Source of the DNA: Taibaiella chishuiensis | GTDB taxonomy: Bacteria; Bacteroidota; Bacteroidia; Chitinophagales; Chitinophagaceae | Reading direction: 5' to 3' | Assembly: GCF_003014535.1 (NCBI RefSeq) | Contig: NZ_PYGD01000005.1 | Location: forward strand, 272,728-336,727 | Length of the DNA stretch: 64,000 nucleotides | Shown here: positions 34,966 through 43,598 of the stretch, in pieces | How the letters are laid out: every line of letters begins with the position of its first letter | How positions within the stretch are numbered: the first letter of the stretch is position 1 | The notes under the pieces: generated by a model | What the model was told of the DNA's origin: nothing | Databases searched by the model: none | Seen by the model: the letters and a program-made list of their open reading frames with translations, nothing else | Translations under genes and position numbers: made by a program

Positions 34966-35613
34966 ATGCCAAGCAACAATCAGCACACACGTTCGCAAAG
35001 CCGCAATGCCGGCCGTTCGGGAAACAGCCGTAACCGCTCCGCCCAGTATGAATGGGACGAGCGCCAGGACAATGACTACGAAGAAGGTTACCGGGCCGGG
35101 TATGAGCAGGGCTACGAAGACGGGGATTCGGGTTACGATTATGACGACCAGTACGACGATGATTACGATAACGACGAGGACTATGACAACGACTATGACG
35201 AAGAGGACGAGGACGAGGACGACTATGAGGATCGCGGTGACCGCGGACGGTCCGGTGGCCGTGGATTTGCAAGTATGAGCCGGGAAGAACGGAGCCGCAT
35301 TGCGCGTATGGGCGGCCAGGCCTCGCACGGCGGCAGAGGCAATTCCGGGAACAGGGACAGCGGTGATAACCGCTCCCGTCGCGGATCTTCCGGCCAGGGA
35401 TCTTCCATGCGCAATACATCTTCGGGAAGCCGCAGCAACTCCTCCGGCAACAGGGGCTCGTCCGGCAGATCGTCCGCTAATAGCGGCAATGGCGGGCGTA
35501 CGGCTAAAAGGGGGTTTGCAGCCATGAGTAAAGAACAGCGTACCCGGATCGCCCGTATGGGCGGCCAGGCTTCGCATGGAGGCGGTCGTTCCTCCGGCAG
35601 CGGAAACCGTTAA
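34966..35613 (+). CDS. KGG-motif stress protein, acidic Asp/Tyr/Glu-rich
   Basis: 215 residues from the ATG at 34966; the frame runs 14 codons further up without a plausible start context. Residues about 25-95 are extremely rich in Asp, Glu and Tyr, a disordered acidic tract. Two copies of a KGG-like motif follow: RGFASMSREERSRIARMGGQ and RGFAAMSKEQRTRIARMGGQ, each ending ASHGG, separated by a Ser/Gly/Asn/Arg-rich linker. The motif is known from general stress proteins (KGG repeat, Gsib-like); here Lys is replaced by Met in both copies. It is probably cytoplasmic and stress-induced. A paralogue is at 48112-49065. A terminator follows. Confidence 0.8.
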   Translation: MPSNNQHTRSQSRNAGRSGNSRNRSAQYEWDERQDNDYEEGYRAGYEQGYEDGDSGYDYDDQYDDDYDNDEDYDNDYDEEDEDEDDYEDRGDRGRSGGRGFASMSREERSRIARMGGQASHGGRGNSGNRDSGDNRSRRGSSGQGSSMRNTSSGSRSNSSGNRGSSGRSSANSGNGGRTAKRGFAAMSKEQRTRIARMGGQASHGGGRSSGSGNR

Positions 35614-35632
35614 CGATAATGGCAAAAACAAC

Positions 35633-35664
35633 AGAACAGCGGAAGGCATTCCGCTGTTCTTTTT
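35633..35664 (+). terminator. Terminator of the KGG-motif gene
   Basis: A perfect 12-bp inverted repeat (35633-35644 with 35649-35660), loop GGCA, followed by TTTT. Confidence 0.85.
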
Positions 35665-35693
35665 ATTCTATACCGTAATAAAATGGGAGCTCT

Positions 35694-36194
35694 TTACCAG
35701 GCATCGCCATTGACTTTCAGATAACCCGACAGCAGGCCTAGGACCAGGTGCACCGTCTGCAGGATTATCTCCTCAGGCGTACCGCTAAACGTGCGCCTTT
35801 CGGCAAACACCGGCGTTGCGCCTTTAACTATGCCCTGTACAAACATAGTACCGACGGGCTTTTCTGGTGTTTCGCTGCCACCCGGCGTCGTCAGTCCCGT
35901 AATACCGATATGAATATCGGCAGGTATGATCCGGCTTAAGCCCCGTGTTATCGCCTCAGTTACCTCGGCCGACTCGGGCGTATAGGTATCAATCAGTCCG
36001 GCCGGCACACCCAGCACATCTTCTTTGATACAGGCATCGTAACACACGAGCCCGCCTTTGAGGAAACTGCCGGAATCGGGCGCCAGTGCAAACTCCGACA
36101 TAATACGGCCGGCCGTAGCGCTCTCCGCAAAGGCTATCGTTACCTGCTGCTCCCGGAGCAATTGCGCACAATGTAAAAGATCTATATCCGCCAT
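35694..36194 (-). CDS. pncC: Nicotinamide-nucleotide amidohydrolase (PncC, CinA C-terminal family)
   Basis: 166 residues, single-domain CinA-type. PncC deamidates nicotinamide mononucleotide to nicotinate mononucleotide in NAD recycling. Family motifs are intact: IAFAESATAGRIMSEFALAP, SGSFLKGGLVCYDACIKEDV, and ITGLTTPGGSETPEKPVGTM. Standalone proteins of this type are often stress-regulated in Bacteroidota and Proteobacteria. It is followed, on the same strand, only by the terminator region of the convergent KGG gene; upstream lies the MscS gene (39 bases apart), so both may share a transcript. Confidence 0.9.
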   Translation of the reverse strand: MADIDLLHCAQLLREQQVTIAFAESATAGRIMSEFALAPDSGSFLKGGLVCYDACIKEDVLGVPAGLIDTYTPESAEVTEAITRGLSRIIPADIHIGITGLTTPGGSETPEKPVGTMFVQGIVKGATPVFAERRTFSGTPEEIILQTVHLVLGLLSGYLKVNGDAW

Positions 36195-36233
36195 AATAAT
36201 TTTATTTTATTGTCGATAAATGGTCCTGCCCGT

Positions 36234-37007
36234 TTACAAAAGCCGGGCCTGCTTCAGCCGCTCCAGCAATCGTTCCTGCAGCAGAAGTTTTACATCCTGG
36301 AAACCGTGGGCATTAACCCATACATTGATATGCACCATATAACTGTCGCCCTGTAACTCACCGATACCAATACGCTTCTTCGGTTCTCCCAGGGTACCTT
36401 CGGCCTGGTCTATGGTCTCTTCAATAATTGCCTTAACCTTGCTGAAATCAGCGCTGTTCGGGAATTTCAGGTTGATATCCAGCCGCCGGTCCCCTACCCG
36501 GCTGATGTTAACAATAACCTCGTTCGAGAGTTTGCTGTTGGGTAGAATAACCGTACGGTTATCGAACGTGGTAACTATGGTATAAAAGATCTGGATAGAA
36601 GTAACCGTGCCTTCAAAGCCCTGGGCAACAATATTGTCGCCTACTTCGAAAGGTTTCAGCAACAGGATCAGAATACCGCTGGCAAAGTTCTGCAGGGTGC
36701 CCGATAAGGCGAGGCCCGCAGCTACACCCATGGCTGCGACCAGGGCGGTAAAGAGGGTGATCGGTATACCTACAATCTGCATAACGGCGAGGATAAGCAA
36801 TACCCTCAATACCGTGGAAAGCAGGCTGATGAGAAAAGGCCGCACCGAAGGATTGACATTATGTTTACTGATACGACGGCTCATGGACCGCGAAAGCAGG
36901 CCGATCAGCCAGAAGCCGGCAACCAGCACCAGTGCGCCCACAAGCATCCGCGGACCGTAATGCATTACCCAGGCATATAATTTATCATACCATAACTCCA
37001 AATTCAT
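36234..37007 (-). CDS. Small-conductance mechanosensitive channel (MscS family)
   Basis: 257 residues from the ATG at 37007; an in-frame ATG ten codons upstream lacks a membrane-entry context. Three TM helices: MLVGALVLVAGFWLIGL, LISLLSTVLRVLLILAVMQ, and the pore-lining TM3 GVAAGLALSGTLQNFASG followed by ILLLKPFEVGDNI. The cytoplasmic beta domain (GTVTSIQIFYTIVTTFDNRT; ILPNSKLSNEVIVNISR) follows. It releases solutes on hypo-osmotic shock. The Ala/Gly-rich pore helix is intact. It is upstream of pncC on the same strand. Confidence 0.92.
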   Translation of the reverse strand: MNLELWYDKLYAWVMHYGPRMLVGALVLVAGFWLIGLLSRSMSRRISKHNVNPSVRPFLISLLSTVLRVLLILAVMQIVGIPITLFTALVAAMGVAAGLALSGTLQNFASGILILLLKPFEVGDNIVAQGFEGTVTSIQIFYTIVTTFDNRTVILPNSKLSNEVIVNISRVGDRRLDINLKFPNSADFSKVKAIIEETIDQAEGTLGEPKKRIGIGELQGDSYMVHINVWVNAHGFQDVKLLLQERLLERLKQARLL

Positions 37008-37181
37008 AAGCAGCTTATTTATCCGTATAACCAGCACGCAAAAGCGACCGATAATCTAACAACTAAGCCCGCAAAGAATTGTTCTGCAACCGGCCCTCTT
37101 TTAGGTTTTTTTTAAAGCTATGCGCAAGGGTAAATATTGCAGGAAAGCGTGCCTGAAGCTGCCCCGGCTATACGACAAAAT

Positions 37182-37226
37182 AAAAAACGGACCCGTACAG
37201 CAAGCGCAACACTGTAACGGGCCCGT
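37182..37226 (-). terminator. Terminator of the DUF4142 gene
   Basis: An inverted repeat of about 14 bp with one bulge (37187-37200 with 37212-37226), preceded on the plus strand by AAAAAA (37182-37187), hence a T-run when read on the minus strand. Confidence 0.65.
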
Positions 37227-37249
37227 ACCGGATATTCACCAATCCGAAG

Positions 37250-37849
37250 TTATTTTACGATCTTACGGATACTTTCGACATGTTCCAGGTGTTGTTTCAG
37301 TGCAGGCAGCGTTTTATCGATAAAAGCTTTCAGGTCGGCATCGGTAACCTTGCCGCTGGCATCCTCGAACATTTTGATGGTTCTTTTATGTTCATCCGTC
37401 ATCAGTGCGATATATGCCTTGTCAAAATCGGCTCCCATACGTTTTTCCAGGCCGTTCCGGGTGTCCTTTTGTCCATCGGTCAGGTCGGCCGGCAGTACGA
37501 TGTTTTTGCGTTGCGCGATAGCTTTCAGCTCATCATTGGCTTTGGTATGATCGGTAATCATCATGGTGGCAAAGTCCCGGACCTGCGTATTAGCGCCTTT
37601 CTGTTTGGCCAATTCTGCAAAATTCACTTCCGCCATACCGCCAGAAGCAGCGTCTACAGCGAATTTCGCATCATCCTCGCTCACCGGGGATGCCGGTGTA
37701 CTGGGCGTAGCGGGCGGGTTATCCGTTCGCGCTTCGTTGATACTGTCTGCTGTTTCTTTACTGTCTTTACCGGTATCGCCGGCATTACCGCAGCTTTGTA
37801 ATACCGCCAGCAGTAAACCCGAAACGATCAGAAAACGTAGCTTTTTCAT
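37250..37849 (-). CDS. DUF4142 lipoprotein
   Basis: 199 residues. A lipoprotein signal ends at lipobox LQSC, followed by a Pro/Ser/Thr-rich linker (NPPATPSTPASPVSEDD). The DUF4142 domain (about 62-199) is a ferritin-like four-helix bundle: KFAVDAASGGMAEVNFAELA, TQVRDFATMMITDHTKAND, MTDEHKRTIKMFEDAS, LPALKQHLEHVESI. The His and Glu residues are in positions seen in the family. Proteins of this family are periplasmic stress-associated proteins of unknown activity. The gene stands alone on the minus strand. Confidence 0.88.
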   Translation of the reverse strand: MKKLRFLIVSGLLLAVLQSCGNAGDTGKDSKETADSINEARTDNPPATPSTPASPVSEDDAKFAVDAASGGMAEVNFAELAKQKGANTQVRDFATMMITDHTKANDELKAIAQRKNIVLPADLTDGQKDTRNGLEKRMGADFDKAYIALMTDEHKRTIKMFEDASGKVTDADLKAFIDKTLPALKQHLEHVESIRKIVK

Positions 37850-38375
37850 AGTTGTGTTGTTTATGTGTTATATAAATACCAGGTGTTAAAAGAAAATTGA
37901 GTGCTGAAAAATCAGCCAGACAGCGCATTCAGACAGCAGTAGCACCGCCTTTGCGCAGTCGCTTTAAAAACAGCGTATTCTTGGTACCCGCTTTCTGCGG
38001 TTGTTCCGGCCTTATTACCTGCCGTTTTCTGAAAATGTACCTGAGCCTGCCCGTAAGGAGCATGTTTGCGGAAATAGGATGCATATTGTTTACCATTTTA
38101 CGGCAACACCAACAGCATCCGGGTTAAAAAGTTGACGAAAGACAGTGTGGAACTTTCTCCACAATAACACTAAACGGAAAGGAGCTGATCGCTGAAACCC
38201 TTTACCCTAAGCGTTTACAGCGCATCCAAACACAACTAATGCTGAGGAACGGCTTTTACAATAAGCCCTGAGAAAGGCCTGCAGCTATTTTTTGCAAACT
38301 CTTTGTAAAGATAATGTGTTATGCTCGCGGCTGTCTGCCCTTGCCAGCCTGTTTATAACCTGTAAAGCAGTATTT
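37850..38375. other. Gene-free divergent region before ligD
   Basis: 526 bases between divergent genes. Short frames on both strands have no recognisable content, and the open frame leading into ligD from 38292 has no homology-like features. The promoters of the DUF4142 and ligD genes should be here. Nothing else is seen. Confidence 0.5.
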
Positions 38376-41147
38376 ATGTCGCTCAGTCAATACAAACATA
38401 AACGCAACAGCAAGACTACGCCGGAACCGTTTGGAGGCGCTACAGGCAAAGATGCCCTGCACTTCGTTATCCAAAAACACGCCGCATCACATCTGCATTA
38501 TGACTTCCGGCTGGAAATGAACGGCGTGCTAAAAAGCTGGGCAGTGCCTAAAGGACCTTCGCTGAACCCGGCGGATAAACGGCTGGCCATGATGGTAGAA
38601 GACCATCCCTATGACTACAAAGACTTTGAAGGCATTATTCCCAAAGGCAATTATGGCGCAGGTACCGTGATCGTCTGGGATGAAGGTACTTATATCCCGA
38701 TCGATGAATCGAAAGGCAAAAAGGCGCAGGAACGTTCACTGATGAAACAGTTAAAAGCGGGTTCGCTCAAGGTGCGCCTCTCGGGCAGTAAATTGAAGGG
38801 TGAATTTGCCCTTGTAAAAACAGGCATGGCAGAAAATTCCTGGTTACTGATCAAGCATAAGGATCAGCATGCCGCCACTACCGACGTTACACGCAAAGCC
38901 CGGTCGGTACTGAGCAATAAAACACTGGAAGAAATAAAACCGGGCACTCCGAAAGCCAAAGCAACCAAAGCCGCAGAGCCGGAGGCCGCAAATAAAAACC
39001 CGGCGCAGGCCAGGAAGGCTGCGAAAAAAACAAAGCGGGATGCAATACCTACGCAAAAAAAAGAAGAGCCGCCGGACAGTATCACTGCTACGCTGAAAGG
39101 CTTGCCCCACAAGCCTTTCCCACGACAGTTATCACCGATGCTGGCGACACTGGTTGATGCGCCTTTTGATGATGAAGACTGGGCATACGAAATAAAATGG
39201 GATGGGTACCGGGCGCTGGCTTTCCGGAAAGGGAAGACAGCAACAATACGGTCAAGGAATGATAAAGTGTTTGATGAAAAATTCTACCCGGTGCTCGATG
39301 CGCTTGAAGCCTGGGATGTGGAGGCCGTGATCGACGGGGAGATCGTAGCTGTGGATGAAAAAGGTATGGCCCGCTTTAACCAGCTGCAAAACTGGCGCAG
39401 CGAGGCCGACGGCCAGTTACAATATTATGTTTTCGATGTGCTCTGGTATACAGGCAAACAAACTACCGGTCTGCCCCTGAGCCAACGCATGGCATTGCTG
39501 AAAGCGATCGTACCGCCGGGCGACGGCATCATCAGGTTGGGTCTTTCGGTGACCGGCCGGGGACAGGATCTTTTTAAGGCGGCCCGGGATATGGGCCTCG
39601 AAGGCATTATGGCCAAGCGGCTCGACAGCCCGTACCTGCCCGGTATACGTACGCAGGATTGGCTTAAGATCAAAGTACAAAAACGGCAGGAGGTCGTTAT
39701 CGCCGGTTATACCCGCAACACAGGTTCCCCCAAGCTATTCAGCGCATTGCTGCTGGGCGTATACGAACAAGGCAAGTTACAGTACGCGGGAAAAGTGGGG
39801 ACGGGCTTCGATCAACAACAACAGGAAGCGCTGATGAAACGGTTTCGCCCGCTGGTATTGAAGAAGAGCCCATTTAAAGAGATACCGGACTATAACAAGC
39901 CATCACGCTTCAGACCCAAACCGCCTGATGCGACCGCAACCTGGCTGAAACCCCAACTGGTCTGCGAGATCACCTTTACCGAAATAACGGAAGACGGCGT
40001 ATTCCGGCACCCTTCATTCCTGGCCCTACGCGAAGACAAAAAAGCAACCGGCGTTACCCGAGAAAAAGAAGCACCGGTGGCAGTAGCAGTAAAGCAACCG
40101 GCAGGCAACCGCACTGCCACAAAGAAAAGCAGCCCGGGCAAAGCGAAAACGGCCGCCAGGAAAGAAAAACAATCCATTATACGCCCTCCCGTAAAGCAAC
40201 CTTATATGACACTGCTCAATCCCACAGACAAAACGCAGGTGCGGAAAATAGGCCGCAAAGAACTAACCTTCACCAACCTGGACAAACGCTTCTGGCCCCG
40301 TGAAAAGATTACCAAACGGGACCTGGTCAACTATTACCACCAGGTAGCGGATTATATTTTACCCTATATCAAAGATCGCCCGCAGTCGCTCAACCGCTAC
40401 CCCGACGGTTATAAAGGCAAAAGCTTTTATCAGAAAGATGTTACCGGCAAGGTGCCCGGTTGGGCCACCACATACGGTTACCGTAGCGAAGGCGATAAAA
40501 CAGATAAACACTTCCTGGTGGCCAAAGATGAAGCCAGCCTGCTCTATATGGTGAATGCGGGCTGCATCGAGATCAACCCCTGGAACAGTACGATAAAAAA
40601 ACCCGATCACCCCGACTGGTGCCTGCTGGACCTGGATCCGGGTACCAGGACCACATTCAACCAGGTAATCGATGTCGCACAGGTTATTCATGACCTGCTC
40701 CAAAGCCTGGGTGTCGACTCCTACCCCAAGACCTCCGGTTCTACGGGGTTGCACATCTATATCCCGCTGGGCAGGAAGTACACCTATGAACAATCCAAAG
40801 AGTTTGCCCGCGTAATCGTAACCCTGGTACAGCAACAGACATCCGCTTATACCAGCCTGGAGCGCCAGGTACGGGCCCGGAAGGGTAAACTGTATCTCGA
40901 TTTCCTGCAGAACCGGCCACAGGCAACACTTGCAGCGCCTTACTCCGTACGGCCCAAGCCCGGCGCAACAGTATCGATGCCCCTGCATTGGAACGAGGTA
41001 AAACATGGCTTGAAGATGAGCGACTTTACGCTCAGCAATGTACCCGCCTTGCTTAACGAACGGGGCGACCTGTTTAAAGGCGTACTCGGCAAAGGCATAC
41101 TCATGAGCAGTATCTTAAAGAAGATAAAACAGGCAACAGCATCCTAA
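38376..41147 (+). CDS. ligD: Multidomain ATP-dependent DNA ligase D (NHEJ)
   Basis: 923 residues from the ATG at 38376, where the conserved N-terminus begins. Order of domains: 3'-phosphoesterase (about 25-165, HFVIQKHAASHLHYDFRLEM and VPKGPSLNPADKRLA), a Lys/Ala-rich linker, ATP-dependent ligase (about 245-550) with nucleotidyl Lys274 in YEIKWDGYRAL and GIMAKRLDSPY, a second basic linker (about 560-610), and an archaeo-eukaryotic primase-type polymerase (about 615-920, KRDLVNYYHQVADYILPY, SYPKTSGSTGLHIYIPLG). It seals double-strand breaks with Ku, encoded 30 bases downstream. The order PE-LIG-POL differs from the POL-PE-LIG order of mycobacteria. Confidence 0.95.
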   Translation: MSLSQYKHKRNSKTTPEPFGGATGKDALHFVIQKHAASHLHYDFRLEMNGVLKSWAVPKGPSLNPADKRLAMMVEDHPYDYKDFEGIIPKGNYGAGTVIVWDEGTYIPIDESKGKKAQERSLMKQLKAGSLKVRLSGSKLKGEFALVKTGMAENSWLLIKHKDQHAATTDVTRKARSVLSNKTLEEIKPGTPKAKATKAAEPEAANKNPAQARKAAKKTKRDAIPTQKKEEPPDSITATLKGLPHKPFPRQLSPMLATLVDAPFDDEDWAYEIKWDGYRALAFRKGKTATIRSRNDKVFDEKFYPVLDALEAWDVEAVIDGEIVAVDEKGMARFNQLQNWRSEADGQLQYYVFDVLWYTGKQTTGLPLSQRMALLKAIVPPGDGIIRLGLSVTGRGQDLFKAARDMGLEGIMAKRLDSPYLPGIRTQDWLKIKVQKRQEVVIAGYTRNTGSPKLFSALLLGVYEQGKLQYAGKVGTGFDQQQQEALMKRFRPLVLKKSPFKEIPDYNKPSRFRPKPPDATATWLKPQLVCEITFTEITEDGVFRHPSFLALREDKKATGVTREKEAPVAVAVKQPAGNRTATKKSSPGKAKTAARKEKQSIIRPPVKQPYMTLLNPTDKTQVRKIGRKELTFTNLDKRFWPREKITKRDLVNYYHQVADYILPYIKDRPQSLNRYPDGYKGKSFYQKDVTGKVPGWATTYGYRSEGDKTDKHFLVAKDEASLLYMVNAGCIEINPWNSTIKKPDHPDWCLLDLDPGTRTTFNQVIDVAQVIHDLLQSLGVDSYPKTSGSTGLHIYIPLGRKYTYEQSKEFARVIVTLVQQQTSAYTSLERQVRARKGKLYLDFLQNRPQATLAAPYSVRPKPGATVSMPLHWNEVKHGLKMSDFTLSNVPALLNERGDLFKGVLGKGILMSSILKKIKQATAS

Positions 41148-41177
41148 TTTCTACTCCATACTAAAACCAGGAACGAT

Positions 41178-41996
41178 ATGCGATCAATATGGACGGGCTC
41201 TGTAGCCTTCGGGCTGGTCAACATTCCCATCAAGTTATATTCGGCAGTGCAGGACAGGGCACTCGATTTCGATATGCTGGATAAAAAAGACATGGCCAAT
41301 ATTCATTTCAAACGCGTAAATGCCAATACCGGGAAAGAAGTAGCCTGGGGTAATATCGTAAAAGGATATAACCTCGATGGCAAATACGTGGTGCTTACCG
41401 ATAAAGACTTCGAGAGCGCCGCCCCGGAAAAAACGAAAACCATCGACCTGCACCTCTTTGTAGACGTAACAGAAGTGGATGTGATCCTGTACGACAGCGC
41501 CTACTACCTGGCGCCTGCAAAAGGCGGCGAACGGGCCTTTGGCCTGCTGGAAGAAGCACTGAACAAGACCGGCATGGCCGGTGTCGGCACTTTCGTATTA
41601 AGAAATAAAGAAAAGCCGGTACTGGTGCGCTCAGCACATGGTTTGCTGATCCTGCATACCCTGCGTTTCCTGAACGAGATCCGTGATCCTTCTGACTTTA
41701 CGGTAAAAACACCCGCGCCCAAAAAGAACGAACTGACGATGGCCAAATCGTTGGTGACCTCGATGCAGTCCACGTTCAACATAGCCGACTTTAAAGATGG
41801 TTACACCGCTAAACTGATGAAAGTGATCCGGGCAAAGGCCAGCGGTAAAAAACTGCCGGCGCCTAAGGTAAGCGTTCCCAAATTTGCCGACGACCTCATC
41901 GAACAACTGCAACAAAGCCTTACCCGGCCTGCAAAAGCCACGAAGACGGTAAAGAAAAGCGCGAAGAAGGCCGCACCGAAAAAGAGAACGAAGTAA
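41178..41996 (+). CDS. ku: Ku DNA end-binding protein (NHEJ)
   Basis: 272 residues, the usual length for bacterial Ku. Homodimeric Ku rings bind broken DNA ends and recruit LigD. The Ku core is recognisable: SIWTGSVAFGLVNIPIKLYS, NANTGKEVAWGNIVKGYNL, FLNEIRDPSDF. The C-terminus is very basic (KATKTVKKSAKKAAPKKRTK), a tail that helps DNA binding. It directly follows ligD with a 30-base gap, so both form one NHEJ operon. Confidence 0.95.
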   Translation: MRSIWTGSVAFGLVNIPIKLYSAVQDRALDFDMLDKKDMANIHFKRVNANTGKEVAWGNIVKGYNLDGKYVVLTDKDFESAAPEKTKTIDLHLFVDVTEVDVILYDSAYYLAPAKGGERAFGLLEEALNKTGMAGVGTFVLRNKEKPVLVRSAHGLLILHTLRFLNEIRDPSDFTVKTPAPKKNELTMAKSLVTSMQSTFNIADFKDGYTAKLMKVIRAKASGKKLPAPKVSVPKFADDLIEQLQQSLTRPAKATKTVKKSAKKAAPKKRTK

Positions 41997-42208
41997 CGTA
42001 TGCGCAGACCTGGACTGCGTTTTAACAATATATAAAACCGGGAAGGACCTGGGGAAAAATACAGCAACATTGTACAGGCTATTCCCCAACAGTATACCTG
42101 GTATTTACTTTAATACACTCATAATAAGGGCAGTGAATTTTACGGTACATTATTTGGCATAGATAAAGGAAACTATAGGGCACTATTCATTTTTCAAAAA
42201 GAGCAATC

Positions 42209-42433
42209 ATGAAGAACAGACAAAAAGCATTCCTTGCCACGATCGTCATCGGTATAGCTGTAATGGGCGCCTCCTGCAACAATACAACAGATCCTCATGA
42301 AATGAATGCCGCCGACACGATGACGATCCTGCCTCCCGGACCGCCGGCGCATATCGACACCGGCACACCGGCAATGCCACCCGCCGTGGTGGATACCAGC
42401 AAACATATGCGTGATACGCTACCTGCGCATTAG
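42209..42433 (+). CDS. Small Pro/His/Thr-rich lipoprotein
   Basis: 74 residues. The N-terminus is a lipoprotein signal ending in lipobox MGASC. The mature part of about 50 residues is low-complexity: ILPPGPPAHIDTGTPAMPPA and TSKHMRDTLPAH, with Met, His, Pro and Thr. Not assigned to a family. It is the first of three small exported or stress-type genes in the same direction (42209, 42485, 42775), with 51 and 26 bases between them. Confidence 0.65.
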   Translation: MKNRQKAFLATIVIGIAVMGASCNNTTDPHEMNAADTMTILPPGPPAHIDTGTPAMPPAVVDTSKHMRDTLPAH

Positions 42434-42484
42434 TACACAGCACACAAATCCCGCATGATTTTTTAACCTTCTAAATTGAATACT

Positions 42485-42748
42485 ATGAACCGTTATATTT
42501 TCGGAGCATTCCTGGCCGGTTCGATGGCCTTTGCGACCTTGCTCCCCGCACAGGATATGAGACAAGACACCCAACGCAATAAGAGCGAGATGAACCAGCA
42601 AAAAAAGAAAAAGAAAGATCGCGATAAAAGCGATACGACATCCAACCGCAGGATGCATGACTACCACGCGCCCAATGGTGTAGACACACTACCGATGCAC
42701 AGGCAAGCGCCCACCCCGATACCCGACACAATTCATAACATGCATTAA
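42485..42748 (+). CDS. Small exported basic Met/His-rich protein
   Basis: 87 residues from the ATG at 42485. The signal peptide (IFGAFLAGSMAFATLLPAQ) is followed by a Lys/Asp-rich tract (NQQKKKKKDRDKSD) and a tail rich in His, Met, Pro and Thr (RMHDYHAPNGVDTLPMHRQA, PTPIPDTIHNMH). Similar in composition to the small lipoprotein just upstream (both carry VDT and TLP-type tails), so they may be related. Function unknown. Confidence 0.6.
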   Translation: MNRYIFGAFLAGSMAFATLLPAQDMRQDTQRNKSEMNQQKKKKKDRDKSDTTSNRRMHDYHAPNGVDTLPMHRQAPTPIPDTIHNMH

Positions 42749-42774
42749 AAAATTTAACCAAAAAAACATCAGCT

Positions 42775-43227
42775 ATGCAAGATCAAACCATGGATCATGT
42801 GAATAAGATCATCCAGACCAATTTAGACCGCCGTGAAGGCTATGACAAAGCCATAGAACAGACCGAGGATCCACAACTCAAGGACTTATTCCAGGACTGT
42901 AAAAATCAAAGCGAAGGTTACCTGAGCGAATTACGGGAAATTGCCGGCAGGAACGGCGAAGAACCGGTTTCCGATACTTCGGCCGCGGGCGACCTGTACC
43001 GCGTGTGGATGGATATCAAACAGGCCCTGTCGGTGAACAATACCAAAGCGGTATTGCAAAGCTGCGAACGTGGCGAAGACGTGGCCCTGAACGCCTATCG
43101 TAAAGCGACAGATCCGGAAGAAAGCGATGCTGTGACCGATGGCCCGGTACTCAGCACGCTCAACAAACAAAAAGACGGTATCCTTACCATGCATAACCGC
43201 GTGAAAGCACTACGCGACATGCAATAA
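42775..43227 (+). CDS. DUF2383 (PA2169-type) four-helix-bundle protein
   Basis: 150 residues, a typical DUF2383/PA2169-family protein. Helices with ferritin-like spacing: VNKIIQTNLDRREGYDKAIE, QLKDLFQDCKNQSEGYLSEL, TKAVLQSCERGEDVALNAYR, and a C-terminal helix. Family members are cytoplasmic, all-helical and linked to stress or stationary phase; no reaction is known. It is the third gene of the run that starts at 42209. Confidence 0.85.
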   Translation: MQDQTMDHVNKIIQTNLDRREGYDKAIEQTEDPQLKDLFQDCKNQSEGYLSELREIAGRNGEEPVSDTSAAGDLYRVWMDIKQALSVNNTKAVLQSCERGEDVALNAYRKATDPEESDAVTDGPVLSTLNKQKDGILTMHNRVKALRDMQ

Positions 43228-43598
43228 CACCTTAGTTTACATCCCGTACCCGTTGTGCGACACCAGTGATCCGCAGCAAAGCCTTCCTGGGCCCGGGCCC
43301 CGGCCTTTGGGCTACAGGAGCGCTTTAGCGTTTTAAAAAAACTGATCTTAGGCTGTGCCGTGACTATTGTTTGATTATTAGTACTGCCTCCGTGAACTCT
43401 TATCCCCCTAATGCTGTTTTACTGGACTAAGCGGCGTCGAAAGAAGCGATCCTGAACTTTACCACAAACCGGGTACAAGAAGGCAGTTATATCCCCGGTG
43501 CTACCTAAGCGGTAACCGGTGGTAAAATAGCCATGGAACGTGAAGAAGCGAAAAGCAATGATTGGAGCCGATAACCAGATAGTCTAAAACCGAACAGC
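43228..43598 (+). other. Gene-free stretch with a possible degraded frame
   Basis: 371 bases before the PAS kinase gene. In frame with 43431-43574 a protein-like translation (AASKEAILNFTTNRVQEGS, then YIPGAT, stop at 43506-43508, then AVTGGKIAMEREEAKSNDWS) can be read with one internal stop. This may be a decayed gene or chance. No hairpin with T-run is convincing. Confidence 0.3.

Noticed and set aside
37897..38127. Frame of 76 codons upstream of ligD
   Set aside because: Low-quality translation in a presumed promoter region with no homology-like segment.
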